This document shows, in pieces, positions 8,508 to 15,972 of a DNA stretch of 50,889 nt. The first letter of the stretch is position 1; each line of letters starts with the position of its first letter. Where the stretch lies: the NCBI GenBank assembly GCA_001803415.1, contig MHDC01000004.1:34286-85174 (forward strand), written 5' to 3'. This DNA comes from Microgenomates group bacterium RBG_16_45_19. GTDB taxonomy: Bacteria > Patescibacteriota > Microgenomatia > UBA1400 > RBG-16-45-19. Made by a program: the position numbers and the translations under genes. The notes below the pieces were generated by a model that saw only the letters and a program-made list of their open reading frames with translations, made no database searches and had not been told where the DNA came from.

Positions 8508-9189
8508 ACTGACTTTTGATTATGCCTAACCGGTAACCTCTCCCCTTAATCGTGTGCAGGAGCGGTGGACTGGATTTGAACGGTTTATCGATTTTGTGGC
8601 GTAAATAGCCAATATACACGTCAACCGTTTTTGATCCGGCCGGCAGCTTTTTGCCCCAGACTGCTTTTCGGACTGCTTCTTTAGTCACCACTTGATCCTG
8701 ATGTTCGGCTAAATATTTGATCAGCTTGTATTCGGTCGCGGTTAAGTTGATTTCTTGACCCTGTCGTTTGACTAACCGGGTTAAAGTATCGATGCTCAAA
8801 TCATCGCAGTAAAATTGGGTAACCACCTGTTGTTGTCGTCTAAAAACGGCTCTAATCCGGGCTAACAATTCTTTGACGGCAAACGGTTTAACCAGATAAT
8901 CATCGGCGCCGGCATCTAAGCCCATGACCCGATCGGTGGTCGTGTCCCGGGCGGTCAGCATAATGATTGGAGTGTCGTTTCCGTCCCGCCGCCACTGCTG
9001 GCATAAAGAAATCCCATCCAACCCTGGTAAAGTTAAATCTAACAGCATCAGGTCAAACAGCCTTTGGTTAGCCTGAGCCAAACCGCTTGGACCATCAAAA
9101 GCTAAAGTGACTTGATAACCTTCATCGACTAAAATAGTTTTTAACGCCTGTGCCAACCTAATTTCATCTTCAATTATCAGGATTTTCAT
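8494..9189 (-). CDS. OmpR/PhoB-family response regulator
   Basis: 231 aa. The receiver domain carries the acidic pair IIEDE, phospho-acceptor Asp51 (LLDLTLPGLDG), the switch Thr in LTARD and Lys in YLVKPF. The C-terminal winged helix is OmpR-type, with LTATEYKLIKYLAEH and the recognition and wing segment KTVDVYIGYLRHKI...IKGRGYRL. It is the partner of the kinase downstream. The start codon is 13 bases from the left 38-bp repeat of the RAYT element, so the natural promoter of this operon has been replaced or displaced, or now lies in or beyond that repeat. Confidence 0.95.
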   Translation of the reverse strand: MKILIIEDEIRLAQALKTILVDEGYQVTLAFDGPSGLAQANQRLFDLMLLDLTLPGLDGISLCQQWRRDGNDTPIIMLTARDTTTDRVMGLDAGADDYLVKPFAVKELLARIRAVFRRQQQVVTQFYCDDLSIDTLTRLVKRQGQEINLTATEYKLIKYLAEHQDQVVTKEAVRKAVWGKKLPAGSKTVDVYIGYLRHKIDKPFKSSPPLLHTIKGRGYRLGIIKSQYGAH

Positions 9190-9201
9190 AATGATTTTCG
9201 A

Positions 9202-9239
9202 TTTTCACCCCGGGGGTGCAGTGATCTAGACACCTCGGG
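9202..9239 (-). repeat. Left 38-bp REP-like inverted repeat
   Basis: Reads TTTTCACCCCGGGGGTGCAG... and ends CACCTCGGG. It is the exact reverse complement of 9970-10007, and the match stops at both ends (9201 and 9240). It contains the near-palindrome CACCCCGGGGGTG and a TCTAGA-type core. It ends 12 bases before the response-regulator start codon. Confidence 0.95.
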
Positions 9240-9242
9240 AAA

Positions 9243-9920
9243 TTATTGTTCAAAACATAAATGTTTAATGCTTTCTAAAGCTTGTTGGTAACTTGCCTGG
9301 TTTGAACAAAACTCGGCATAAGCTTCTCGGCTTGAAAATTGATCAAGTACAATTGCTGGTGAGACTATTGGCCAGGTCACTTGACCGGTTAAATAATCGC
9401 TTAATGAGGATGGTGGATACTGCTTTAGTTTATCAAAAGTATCAACCACAAAACTCGTCAAAGGATTTAAATGAATATAGCGCGATACATGCAGTAATTG
9501 TTCATTAGTTACAATCCTAACCGCTTTAAATCGGGGTAATAATAACGATCCCTTGCGCCCCTGTCTGATATTGTAATATCGGGTGAAACTGTTTTGAAAA
9601 TTACTTATATATGTTTGAATACCTTGATCGACCATCTGTTCAACTAACAAGTGAAAATGGTTTGGCATTAAACAGAAAGCAATAATTTGGACATGACATG
9701 GTAATTTCTCAATTGACTCAAGTATTGAACGCCTTGTATCGTTATTAAGAGTTAAATATTGGGAGAGACGCATGCCCGGATCTATAAATTTATAGTAGTA
9801 TAAAGTTAATAGGCCTCGATCAATATTCTTTTTATGAGAGAATATTGGAAAATGATCAATCGCTTGATTAAAAACATGGTAAACCTGCCCAGTGACCAAT
9901 GGTTCGGTTCTAACAGGCAT
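9243..9920 (-). CDS. REP-associated tyrosine transposase (Y1/HUH family)
   Basis: 225 aa single-domain HUH nuclease. The HUH motif is MPNHFHLL with His88 and His90, preceded by CHVQIIAFCL. The catalytic Tyr is probably Tyr115 in SFTRYYNIRQGRKGSL, followed by the RFKAV and HLNPL segments typical of RAYT proteins rather than IS200 TnpA. Members nick and rejoin single-stranded DNA at REP hairpins. The gene lies between two inverted REP-like repeats on the same 806-bp unit. Base and codon use is more A+T-rich than the neighbours. The frame is intact, so it may be active. No second copy of the gene or of the repeat was seen elsewhere in the window. Confidence 0.9.
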   Translation of the reverse strand: MPVRTEPLVTGQVYHVFNQAIDHFPIFSHKKNIDRGLLTLYYYKFIDPGMRLSQYLTLNNDTRRSILESIEKLPCHVQIIAFCLMPNHFHLLVEQMVDQGIQTYISNFQNSFTRYYNIRQGRKGSLLLPRFKAVRIVTNEQLLHVSRYIHLNPLTSFVVDTFDKLKQYPPSSLSDYLTGQVTWPIVSPAIVLDQFSSREAYAEFCSNQASYQQALESIKHLCFEQ

Positions 9921-9969
9921 ATAATTACCGATTATGGTCGGTTATTCATATTATGTCCAGTTTCGATAA

Positions 9970-10007
9970 CCCGAGGTGTCTAGATCACTGCACCCCCGGG
10001 GTGAAAA
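9970..10007 (+). repeat. Right 38-bp REP-like inverted repeat
   Basis: Reads CCCGAGGTGTCTAGATCACTG and continues to CACCCCCGGGGTGAAAA. It is the exact reverse complement of the left repeat. It ends 8 bases before the ATG at 10016, so its GGGGTGA may act as, or lie close to, the ribosome site of the glycosyltransferase gene. Confidence 0.95.
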
Positions 10008-10015
10008 AGTAAAAT

Positions 10016-11212
10016 ATGAATATTTTGATGCTCACCCCTTACTTGCCCTACCCCTTGTTATCTGGCGGTCAAATTCGCACCTTTAATTTATTAAAGAACC
10101 TCAAGGATAAACATTCCATTACCCTTTTTTCGCTCATCAAATCGGCCGACCGACCTTACTTGGAGGCTTTAAAACCCTATTGTCATAAACTAAAGGTTTT
10201 TCGCCGCTCCGACAAACCGTTTACGCCTCAGAATATGCTTAAGACCGGTTTATCCACTTACCCGCTGGTGGTGATCCGCAATTTAGTCCCAGAAACCGCC
10301 CAAGCGGTCAAGCAGGAATTGAAGTCGCGGCCGTACGATTTGATTCACGCCGAAACCTTTTATATGATGCCCAATTTACCCCGGACCACTATCCCCATCA
10401 TTTTAGTCGAACAAACCATTGAGTATTTAGGTTATCAATCTTACGCTCAAAACTCTCGACGCTGGTATTTAAAACCGTTTTTTTCCCTGGATATTGCCAA
10501 AATTAAGCATTTGGAAAAGCATTATTGGCGGACTTGCAGTCGTTTAATTACCATGAGTCAAAGCGATCAAGAGTTTATTCAAACCGAGTGTCCCGATATT
10601 AAGCACATTGATGTCGTCGCCAATGGGGTAGATATTCCTTTTTTTACCGCCGTTCCCAAAAAATTACCGGCCGTCCCTACGATCCTCTTTGTCGGCACTT
10701 TTTCCTGGCTGCCCAACCGCCAAGCCACCATCTGGCTAGTAGAACACATCTGGCCACTGGTCAAACAGCGTTTACTTAAAGCTCGCCTTCATATTGTTGG
10801 TTTTAAACCGACGGCTAAAATTTTAGCCTACAATCAATTGCCCGATGTCACCGTCAACGGCAATGTTCAAGATATCCGTCAGGCTTATGCTACCGCCCAT
10901 GTCTTAGTCGCGCCGGTTAACTGGGGTAAAGGGACTCGCTATAAAATTTTGGAATCCATGGCGACTCAAACTCCGGTGGTGGCCACGCCGCTGGCGGTTG
11001 AAGGTATTGCCGGCTTGGTTCCAGGTGAACATGTATTGGTGGCTGACACTACCCAAGCTTTAGCCGCTCAAACCCTTAAAGTCTTAACTCAACCTCATTT
11101 GCAGCAGCGTCTAGCCAAGGCTAGTTATCGCCTGGTGACCCAACACTACGATTGGGCGGCCATCTCTCAGGATCTGGATCGGATTTATCATAAATTAGGT
11201 CAAAACTTATGA
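10016..11212 (+). CDS. Glycosyltransferase family 4 (GT-B fold)
   Basis: 398 aa. The N-terminal domain begins LTPYLPYPLLSGGQIRTFNLL, with the GG loop of GT4 enzymes. The donor domain starts at FVGTFSWLPN (225-234) and carries KGTRYKILESMA (305-316), the short GTRxKxLE variant of the sugar-nucleotide motif seen in WcaL/PelF-like proteins. It is the first gene after the RAYT element and the head of a glycan operon that runs to 15949. Its stop overlaps the next start (ATGA). The repeat lies only 8 bases upstream of the ATG, so no independent promoter is visible between them. Confidence 0.9.
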   Translation: MNILMLTPYLPYPLLSGGQIRTFNLLKNLKDKHSITLFSLIKSADRPYLEALKPYCHKLKVFRRSDKPFTPQNMLKTGLSTYPLVVIRNLVPETAQAVKQELKSRPYDLIHAETFYMMPNLPRTTIPIILVEQTIEYLGYQSYAQNSRRWYLKPFFSLDIAKIKHLEKHYWRTCSRLITMSQSDQEFIQTECPDIKHIDVVANGVDIPFFTAVPKKLPAVPTILFVGTFSWLPNRQATIWLVEHIWPLVKQRLLKARLHIVGFKPTAKILAYNQLPDVTVNGNVQDIRQAYATAHVLVAPVNWGKGTRYKILESMATQTPVVATPLAVEGIAGLVPGEHVLVADTTQALAAQTLKVLTQPHLQQRLAKASYRLVTQHYDWAAISQDLDRIYHKLGQNL

Positions 11213-12075
11213 CCGTTTCCGTTATCATTCTCTCCTACAACACTAAACTGCTGTTAAAGCAATGCTTAACCTCGCTCCGGGACCGGTTAGACTTCACTAC
11301 CGGTAAACTGGAAATTATCGTCGTCGATAATGCTTCCCGTGACGGCTCAGTTGCCCTGGTTAAACAGAATTTCCCTCAAGTGAAAATCATTAGTTTACCC
11401 CAAAACCTAGGCTTTGCCGCCGGCAACAACCGGGGCTTAGCCGTCGCCACCGGCGACTATGTCTTACTCTTAAACTCCGATACCCAAATTACCGATCCTC
11501 AGCTGATAACGGTTCTCTTAAGGTATCTTCAGGCTCACCCCAAGGTGGCGCTGGTCACTCCCAAAGTCCTTCTACCTGATGGCTCTCTAGATCTGGCTTG
11601 TCACCGCGGTTTACCCACTCCCTGGAATGCGTTAACTTATTTTTCCGGTTTGGCTAAAGTTTTACCCAAGTGTCGTTTGTTGGCTGGTTATCATCAAACT
11701 TATCAGAATCTTAACGTGATTCATCCCATTGCCGCCACTGCCGCCACTGCCGTTTTGGTTCGTCGCCAAGCCATCGACGCTGTCGGCCAACTGGATGAGC
11801 GCTTTTTCCTCTACGGCGAAGATTTGGATTGGTGTAAACGCCTGACTGACGCCGGTTGGCAAATTGTCTATCACCCTCAGGTTTCGATTCTGCATCATAA
11901 AAGTGCTTCTGGTAAACGGCAAGCCGATGACCAGGACACCCAGCGGCAGTCGGTGGCTCATTTTTACCTGACCATGAAGCTGTTTTATGAAAAGCACTAT
12001 CGGGACACTTACCCGCGCTGGCTGCGCCGCTTAGTCTACCTCGGCATTGATCTCAAACAAAGGTGGCACCGATGA
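11209..12075 (+). CDS. Glycosyltransferase family 2
   Basis: 288 aa GT-A enzyme closely similar in motif order to the GT2 at 3641: SYNTKLLLKQCLTSL, IVVDNASRDGS, LLLNSDTQ (metal site), FFLYGEDLDWCKR (catalytic acids) and HHKSASG. It is probably a rhamnosyl- or related transferase acting on the lipid-linked glycan. Its ATG overlaps the previous stop, and its end overlaps the following GT4 start (ATGA at 12072-12075), so the three genes are translationally coupled. Confidence 0.9.
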   Translation: MTVSVIILSYNTKLLLKQCLTSLRDRLDFTTGKLEIIVVDNASRDGSVALVKQNFPQVKIISLPQNLGFAAGNNRGLAVATGDYVLLLNSDTQITDPQLITVLLRYLQAHPKVALVTPKVLLPDGSLDLACHRGLPTPWNALTYFSGLAKVLPKCRLLAGYHQTYQNLNVIHPIAATAATAVLVRRQAIDAVGQLDERFFLYGEDLDWCKRLTDAGWQIVYHPQVSILHHKSASGKRQADDQDTQRQSVAHFYLTMKLFYEKHYRDTYPRWLRRLVYLGIDLKQRWHR

Positions 12076-13154
12076 TCCTTACCCTCGACGCTCGTCTCTA
12101 CGGCCTGAAGCACGCCGGTATCGGCCGCTACCTCTTAAACTTAATCCCCGGCTTAGTCGCGGCCGCTCCCGATACTCAATTTCACTTACTGTTACCACCT
12201 CAGGCCGTTTCTCGGTTTTCTCAAGCCAACGTCACTCCGATGGCCACCACCATCAAGCACTATGGTCTTCAAGAACAACTGCTTCTACCCCGACTCTTGG
12301 CCACAACTCGGGCTGATCTCTACCACTTTCCCCATTTCAGTGTTCCCTTAAGTTTTCATCGTCCCTTTGTAGTGACTATTCACGATCTACTTTGGCATGA
12401 GGTTAAAAACCGGCAGGCCACCACCCTCTCACCCCTGGTTTATAGACTTAAATATTTCGGTTATCGAGCCGTCGTTCGCCATGTTGTCACTCAGGCTCGG
12501 GCCATTATCACTCCTAGTCAGTATGTTAAACAGCAAATCCTTAATTTCTATCCGGCCACCCCGCCGGCTAAAATCCACGTCATTTATGAAGGCGTCGATC
12601 CCCACCTGCTCCGTCCGGTTTCTTCTCAACCATCAACCATTAATCAGCGGATCTATTTGCTTTATGTCGGTTCCCTTTATCCCCACAAAAATCTGTCACT
12701 GTTTATTCGAGCCCTCAATGGCTCAATCCCCCTCATCATTGTCTCCGCCCGTTCCGTCTTCCAGGACCAGTTGCGGGCTCAGGTCCAAGCCTGGGGATTA
12801 GCCAAACAGGTCCAATTTACCGGTTATTTGTCTGATCAGCAGTTAGCTTCGGTTATTTCTCGGGCTCAGGCATTAGTCCAACCTTCCCTCTCCGAAGGTT
12901 TTGGCTTAACCGGTTTGGAAGCCATGGCTTTGGGTACTCCGGTGCTTGCTGCCCGGGCTGGAGCCTTACCCGAAGTTTATGGTCAGGCAGCGCTTTGGTT
13001 CGACCCCAAGGTTCCGACCGACTTCAACCGCCAACTTAACCGTCTCCCCCAACAGCGTCAGCGGCTTATCCGCCTCGGCCACCACCAAGCCCAAAAATAT
13101 TCCTGGGTTCAAACCGTCGTCGCCACCTTAAAAGTCTATGATCAAGTTGCCTAA
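12072..13154 (+). CDS. Glycosyltransferase family 4
   Basis: 360 aa from the ATG at 12072. That start is preferred over a GTG at 12063 because it overlaps the previous TGA and has AGGTGG 6 bases upstream. The acceptor domain has KHAGIGRYLLNL, then VTIHDLLWH, and the donor domain has YVGSLYPHKN and SEGFGLTGLEAMALG with the E-x7-E glutamates. The whole protein resembles mannosyltransferases of the WbaZ/MtfB type. The last 17 bases overlap the next glycosyltransferase gene. Donor specificity is not determinable, but the GDP-mannose synthesis gene two genes downstream makes mannose plausible. Confidence 0.9.
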   Translation: MILTLDARLYGLKHAGIGRYLLNLIPGLVAAAPDTQFHLLLPPQAVSRFSQANVTPMATTIKHYGLQEQLLLPRLLATTRADLYHFPHFSVPLSFHRPFVVTIHDLLWHEVKNRQATTLSPLVYRLKYFGYRAVVRHVVTQARAIITPSQYVKQQILNFYPATPPAKIHVIYEGVDPHLLRPVSSQPSTINQRIYLLYVGSLYPHKNLSLFIRALNGSIPLIIVSARSVFQDQLRAQVQAWGLAKQVQFTGYLSDQQLASVISRAQALVQPSLSEGFGLTGLEAMALGTPVLAARAGALPEVYGQAALWFDPKVPTDFNRQLNRLPQQRQRLIRLGHHQAQKYSWVQTVVATLKVYDQVA

Positions 13155-14262
13155 GATCGCTCTGGTTTATGACCGGGTCAATAAGTTCGGTGGGGCAGAA
13201 CGTGTCCTCGAGGCCTTGCACCAGTTATATCCGTCTGCCCCTCTCTACACTTCAGTCTACGATCCTGACGCCACCCCCTGGACTCACGGTTGGGACGTTC
13301 GCCCCAGTGGTCTTAACCGCTTCCCTCCTTTTCGCCGTCGCCACTCTTGGTTAGCCCCCTTGATGCCTTATGCCTTTGAATCGCTTGATTTGTCCACCTT
13401 CGACCTGGTAATTTCCGTCACTTCGGCCGAAGCTAAAGGCATTCTCACTCAACCACACCAACTCCATCTCTGTTATTTATTAACTCCCACTCGCTATTTA
13501 TGGAGCCACACCTTTAACTATCAGGGAAGGGGAGTCAAACGTTTATTCACCGCTCCTTATATCAGCTCCTTACGTCGCTGGGATTATATTGCTGCCACTC
13601 GTCCCGATGCTTATCTTGCCATTTCTCAGACAGCCGCCGCTCGTTGTCGCCATTACTATCGCCGGCAGCCCCAAGCCGTTATCTACCCACCGGTCGCGAC
13701 GGCTAATTTCCGTCTTAAAACCCGCTCACCCCAAGCCCATCCTTATTATCTAGTTGTCTCTCGCTTAGTACCCTATAAACGGGTTGATCTTGCCGTCAAA
13801 GCCTTTACCCATTTGCCTGATCAACCCCTAGTCATTATTGGTCAAGGTAGTCAATTGAGCTATCTCAAACGTTTAGCCGGCGTCAATATCACTTTTTTAG
13901 GCTCGGTCACCGATGATCAACTCGTGGCGTACTACCAGCATGCCCAGGCTTTAATTTTTCCCGGCGAAGAAGATTTTGGTTTAAGCATCATTGAGGCCCA
14001 AGCCGCCGGTACGCCGGTAATCGCTTATGGCCGCGGTGGCGCCACCGAAACCATTATCCCTGGTATAACTGGCCTCTTTTTTAACCAACCCGAAGTAGCC
14101 AGCCTACGTCGGGTTCTGCTCGAAAGTCAATCAATTACCTGGTATCATCAAGCTTGTCGGCATCAAGCTCAGTCATTTGATCAGCGTCTGTTTAAGTTAA
14201 AATTTAGTCAACAGGTTGACACTTTATGGCAACAGCATCAAAGCCACCGGTCAAAGTCTTAG
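13138..14262 (+). CDS. Glycosyltransferase family 4 (mannosyltransferase-like)
   Basis: 374 aa. The N-terminus reads ALVYDRVNKFGGAERVLEAL, with the GGAE donor-domain loop, then LLTPTRYLWSHTF, typical of WbaZ/WbdA-like enzymes. The C-terminal domain has VSRLVPYKRVDLAV and EEDFGLSIIEAQAAG with the E-x7-E acids. It overlaps the preceding gene by 17 bases and the following mannose-1-phosphate guanylyltransferase by 37 bases. Together with that neighbour it points to a mannose-containing glycan, which is an inference from context. Confidence 0.9.
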   Translation: MIKLPKIALVYDRVNKFGGAERVLEALHQLYPSAPLYTSVYDPDATPWTHGWDVRPSGLNRFPPFRRRHSWLAPLMPYAFESLDLSTFDLVISVTSAEAKGILTQPHQLHLCYLLTPTRYLWSHTFNYQGRGVKRLFTAPYISSLRRWDYIAATRPDAYLAISQTAAARCRHYYRRQPQAVIYPPVATANFRLKTRSPQAHPYYLVVSRLVPYKRVDLAVKAFTHLPDQPLVIIGQGSQLSYLKRLAGVNITFLGSVTDDQLVAYYQHAQALIFPGEEDFGLSIIEAQAAGTPVIAYGRGGATETIIPGITGLFFNQPEVASLRRVLLESQSITWYHQACRHQAQSFDQRLFKLKFSQQVDTLWQQHQSHRSKS

Positions 14263-15314
14263 TCATGTGCGGCGGCAAAGGCACCCGTATGTGGCCCATC
14301 AGTAACTTGGGTCACCCCAAACAATTTGAAGCTATCTTAGGCCAAAAGTCCATGTTTCGGGAGACCATCGACCGGGTCCTCAAAGGTTTTGCCGCGCCAG
14401 ATATTTATATTGCCACCAGCGCTGATTATGCCCGCTTTCTTCAGGAGCAAGCCCCGGAAATTCCTCCGGCTAACTTTATTTTAGAACCAGCCATGCGGGA
14501 TAACTTAGGGGCTATCGGGTTAGCTACCGCTGTCATTCACCACCATCATCCCGAGGCAGTCATGATTATTCTCTGGGGAGCCGACCATTTAGTCAAAAAA
14601 GAAACCGAATTTATTGCAGCCCTAAAGGCTGCGGCCGAATTAGCCGCCAATCATGATTACATTGTTCATGTTGATACCCCGCCGGCCTATCCCTCCGTCC
14701 ACAACGGTTGGATCAAAATCGGCCGGCAAATCAAAACCATTCATGGCCGGCCGGTATATGAGTTTGTTAAACAAGTCGAAAAGCCGTCGATGGCTCTTGC
14801 CCAAAAATTCTTTAAAGATAAGAGCTATCTCATCCATGTTGGTTACATGGCTACCAAGCCGGCTCTGCTCCTTAAGTATTACCGCTTGTATGCCCCCGAA
14901 GCCTACTCTATCTTGGCCCGGATTGAACCGGCTATCAGTCAACCCGATTTCCAATCGGTTTTAGCCAGGGAATATCCCCAATTTCCCCAGCAGTCGGTCG
15001 ATTATGGTCTATTTGAGAAATTACCCCCTCGGAGTCAATGGGAGCTGCCCACTAATATGGGTTGGACTGACGTCGGCACTTGGGAACTCTTGTATCACGG
15101 CCTGCCCCAAGATGCTCAGGGTAACGTGGTCATCGGTTCGGCTCAACTGATGGAAACCAACCGCTCTTTAATTATCAGTCAACAATCGCAGCCGGTGGGT
15201 ATCATTGGTCTCAATGAGGTCATCGTGGTCCAAACTCCAGCCGGCCTCTTAGTTTGTGCCTTAAGTCATGCTCCCCAGGTGAAAGACCTTTATCACCAGC
15301 TTCAGTCAGACTAG
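14226..15314 (+). CDS. manC: Mannose-1-phosphate guanylyltransferase
   Basis: 362 aa cytoplasmic enzyme that makes GDP-mannose from mannose-1-phosphate and GTP. The pyrophosphorylase signature MCGGKGTRMWPIS lies at about residues 14-26, followed by HPKQFEAI. Further family motifs are ILWGADHLVK, EFVKQVEKPS and MGWTDVGTWE. The length fits the single-domain GMP type; the C-terminal phosphomannose isomerase domain of two-domain ManC/AlgA proteins is absent. The start lies 37 bases inside the previous glycosyltransferase gene. It supplies the donor for the GT4 enzymes beside it. Confidence 0.9.
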   Translation: MATASKPPVKVLVMCGGKGTRMWPISNLGHPKQFEAILGQKSMFRETIDRVLKGFAAPDIYIATSADYARFLQEQAPEIPPANFILEPAMRDNLGAIGLATAVIHHHHPEAVMIILWGADHLVKKETEFIAALKAAAELAANHDYIVHVDTPPAYPSVHNGWIKIGRQIKTIHGRPVYEFVKQVEKPSMALAQKFFKDKSYLIHVGYMATKPALLLKYYRLYAPEAYSILARIEPAISQPDFQSVLAREYPQFPQQSVDYGLFEKLPPRSQWELPTNMGWTDVGTWELLYHGLPQDAQGNVVIGSAQLMETNRSLIISQQSQPVGIIGLNEVIVVQTPAGLLVCALSHAPQVKDLYHQLQSD

Positions 15315-15331
15315 TTGGTTAGTTCCTAATT

Positions 15332-15949
15332 ATGTATCCCTATTTCAAGCGCCTTATCGATTTTAGCTTAAGTTTAATTCTCTTAGTTCTGTTTTTACCG
15401 ATTTGGCTGATCGTGCCGATCCTGATTAAACTGGATTCCACCGGACCGATTATCTTTAAACACCGCCGGGTCGGCAAAGGCGGTCGCGAGTTTGAAATGT
15501 ATAAATTCCGCTCCATGGTGGACAACGCCCATGATTACCTGCATCATCGGGATCCAGACTTACTTCAGCAATTCAAAGCCTCAGACTGGAAGCTGGCCGA
15601 TGATCCCCGGATTACTCCCATTGGCCGGGTTTTAAGGTCCACGTCAATCGATGAATTCCCCCAAGTTATTAATGTCTTAATGGGGGATATGAGCCTGGTT
15701 GGCCCTCGCGCCTATATGCAACAGGAACTCAAGGAACAGACTCACAAATATCCCCAGACCAAAAAATATATACCGATGATCTACCGCGTCAAGCCAGGCT
15801 TGAGTGGCCCCTGGCAAGTCTCCGGTCGCAACGATGTCCCCTTTGTTAAACGGGTCGAGCTTGATGCCGCCTACGCTCAGACTTTAGGTTTTGCCTCTGA
15901 TCTCAAAATTATGTGCAAAACTCCTCAAGCTATGCTAAGCAAGTGGTAG
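15332..15949 (+). CDS. Monotopic phosphoglycosyl transferase (PglC/WcaJ catalytic domain)
   Basis: 205 aa, the minimal PglC-like form without the extra membrane region of WcaJ/WbaP. One reentrant or transmembrane helix (about residues 9-31) precedes RRVGKGGREFEMYKFRSMV. The catalytic Asp-Glu pair is in STSIDEFPQVINVL (Asp107, Glu108), followed by MSLVGPRAY and KPGLSGPWQVSGR. It moves a sugar-1-phosphate from a nucleotide sugar to undecaprenyl phosphate, starting the lipid-linked glycan that the surrounding glycosyltransferases extend. It begins 17 bases after the manC-like gene and ends shortly before a possible promoter (TACAAT, 15955-15960) for the DUF4012 gene. Confidence 0.92.
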   Translation: MYPYFKRLIDFSLSLILLVLFLPIWLIVPILIKLDSTGPIIFKHRRVGKGGREFEMYKFRSMVDNAHDYLHHRDPDLLQQFKASDWKLADDPRITPIGRVLRSTSIDEFPQVINVLMGDMSLVGPRAYMQQELKEQTHKYPQTKKYIPMIYRVKPGLSGPWQVSGRNDVPFVKRVELDAAYAQTLGFASDLKIMCKTPQAMLSKW

Positions 15950-15972
15950 TTTGCTACAATGAATTTTTAGCT

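Larger units (their letters stand above)
9202..10007 (-). mobile_element. RAYT/REP element: Y1 transposase gene bounded by perfect 38-bp inverted repeats
   Basis: An 806-bp unit made of two identical 38-bp repeats in inverted orientation (9202-9239 and 9970-10007) enclosing one transposase gene that nearly fills the space. Each repeat can fold: CCCGAGGTG pairs imperfectly with CACCCCCGGG around a 12-nt loop, as in REP palindromes recognised by REP-associated tyrosine transposases. The interior is clearly more A+T-rich than the flanks, which suggests recent acquisition. No direct target duplication is seen at the edges, as expected for single-strand Y1 transposition. It sits exactly between the divergent two-component operon and a glycosyltransferase operon. 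Confidence 0.85.

Noticed and set aside
9202-10007. The 38-bp repeats as intrinsic terminators
   Set aside because: The hairpins lack a T tract on the downstream side in either direction; the T run precedes the stem.
9202-10007. CRISPR-like array
   Set aside because: Only two copies, inverted, with a gene between them; no spacer series and no cas genes in the window.
14640-14964. Pair of roughly 100-aa frames on both strands inside the manC-like gene
   Set aside because: Conserved guanylyltransferase sequence runs through this region; no independent start signals.
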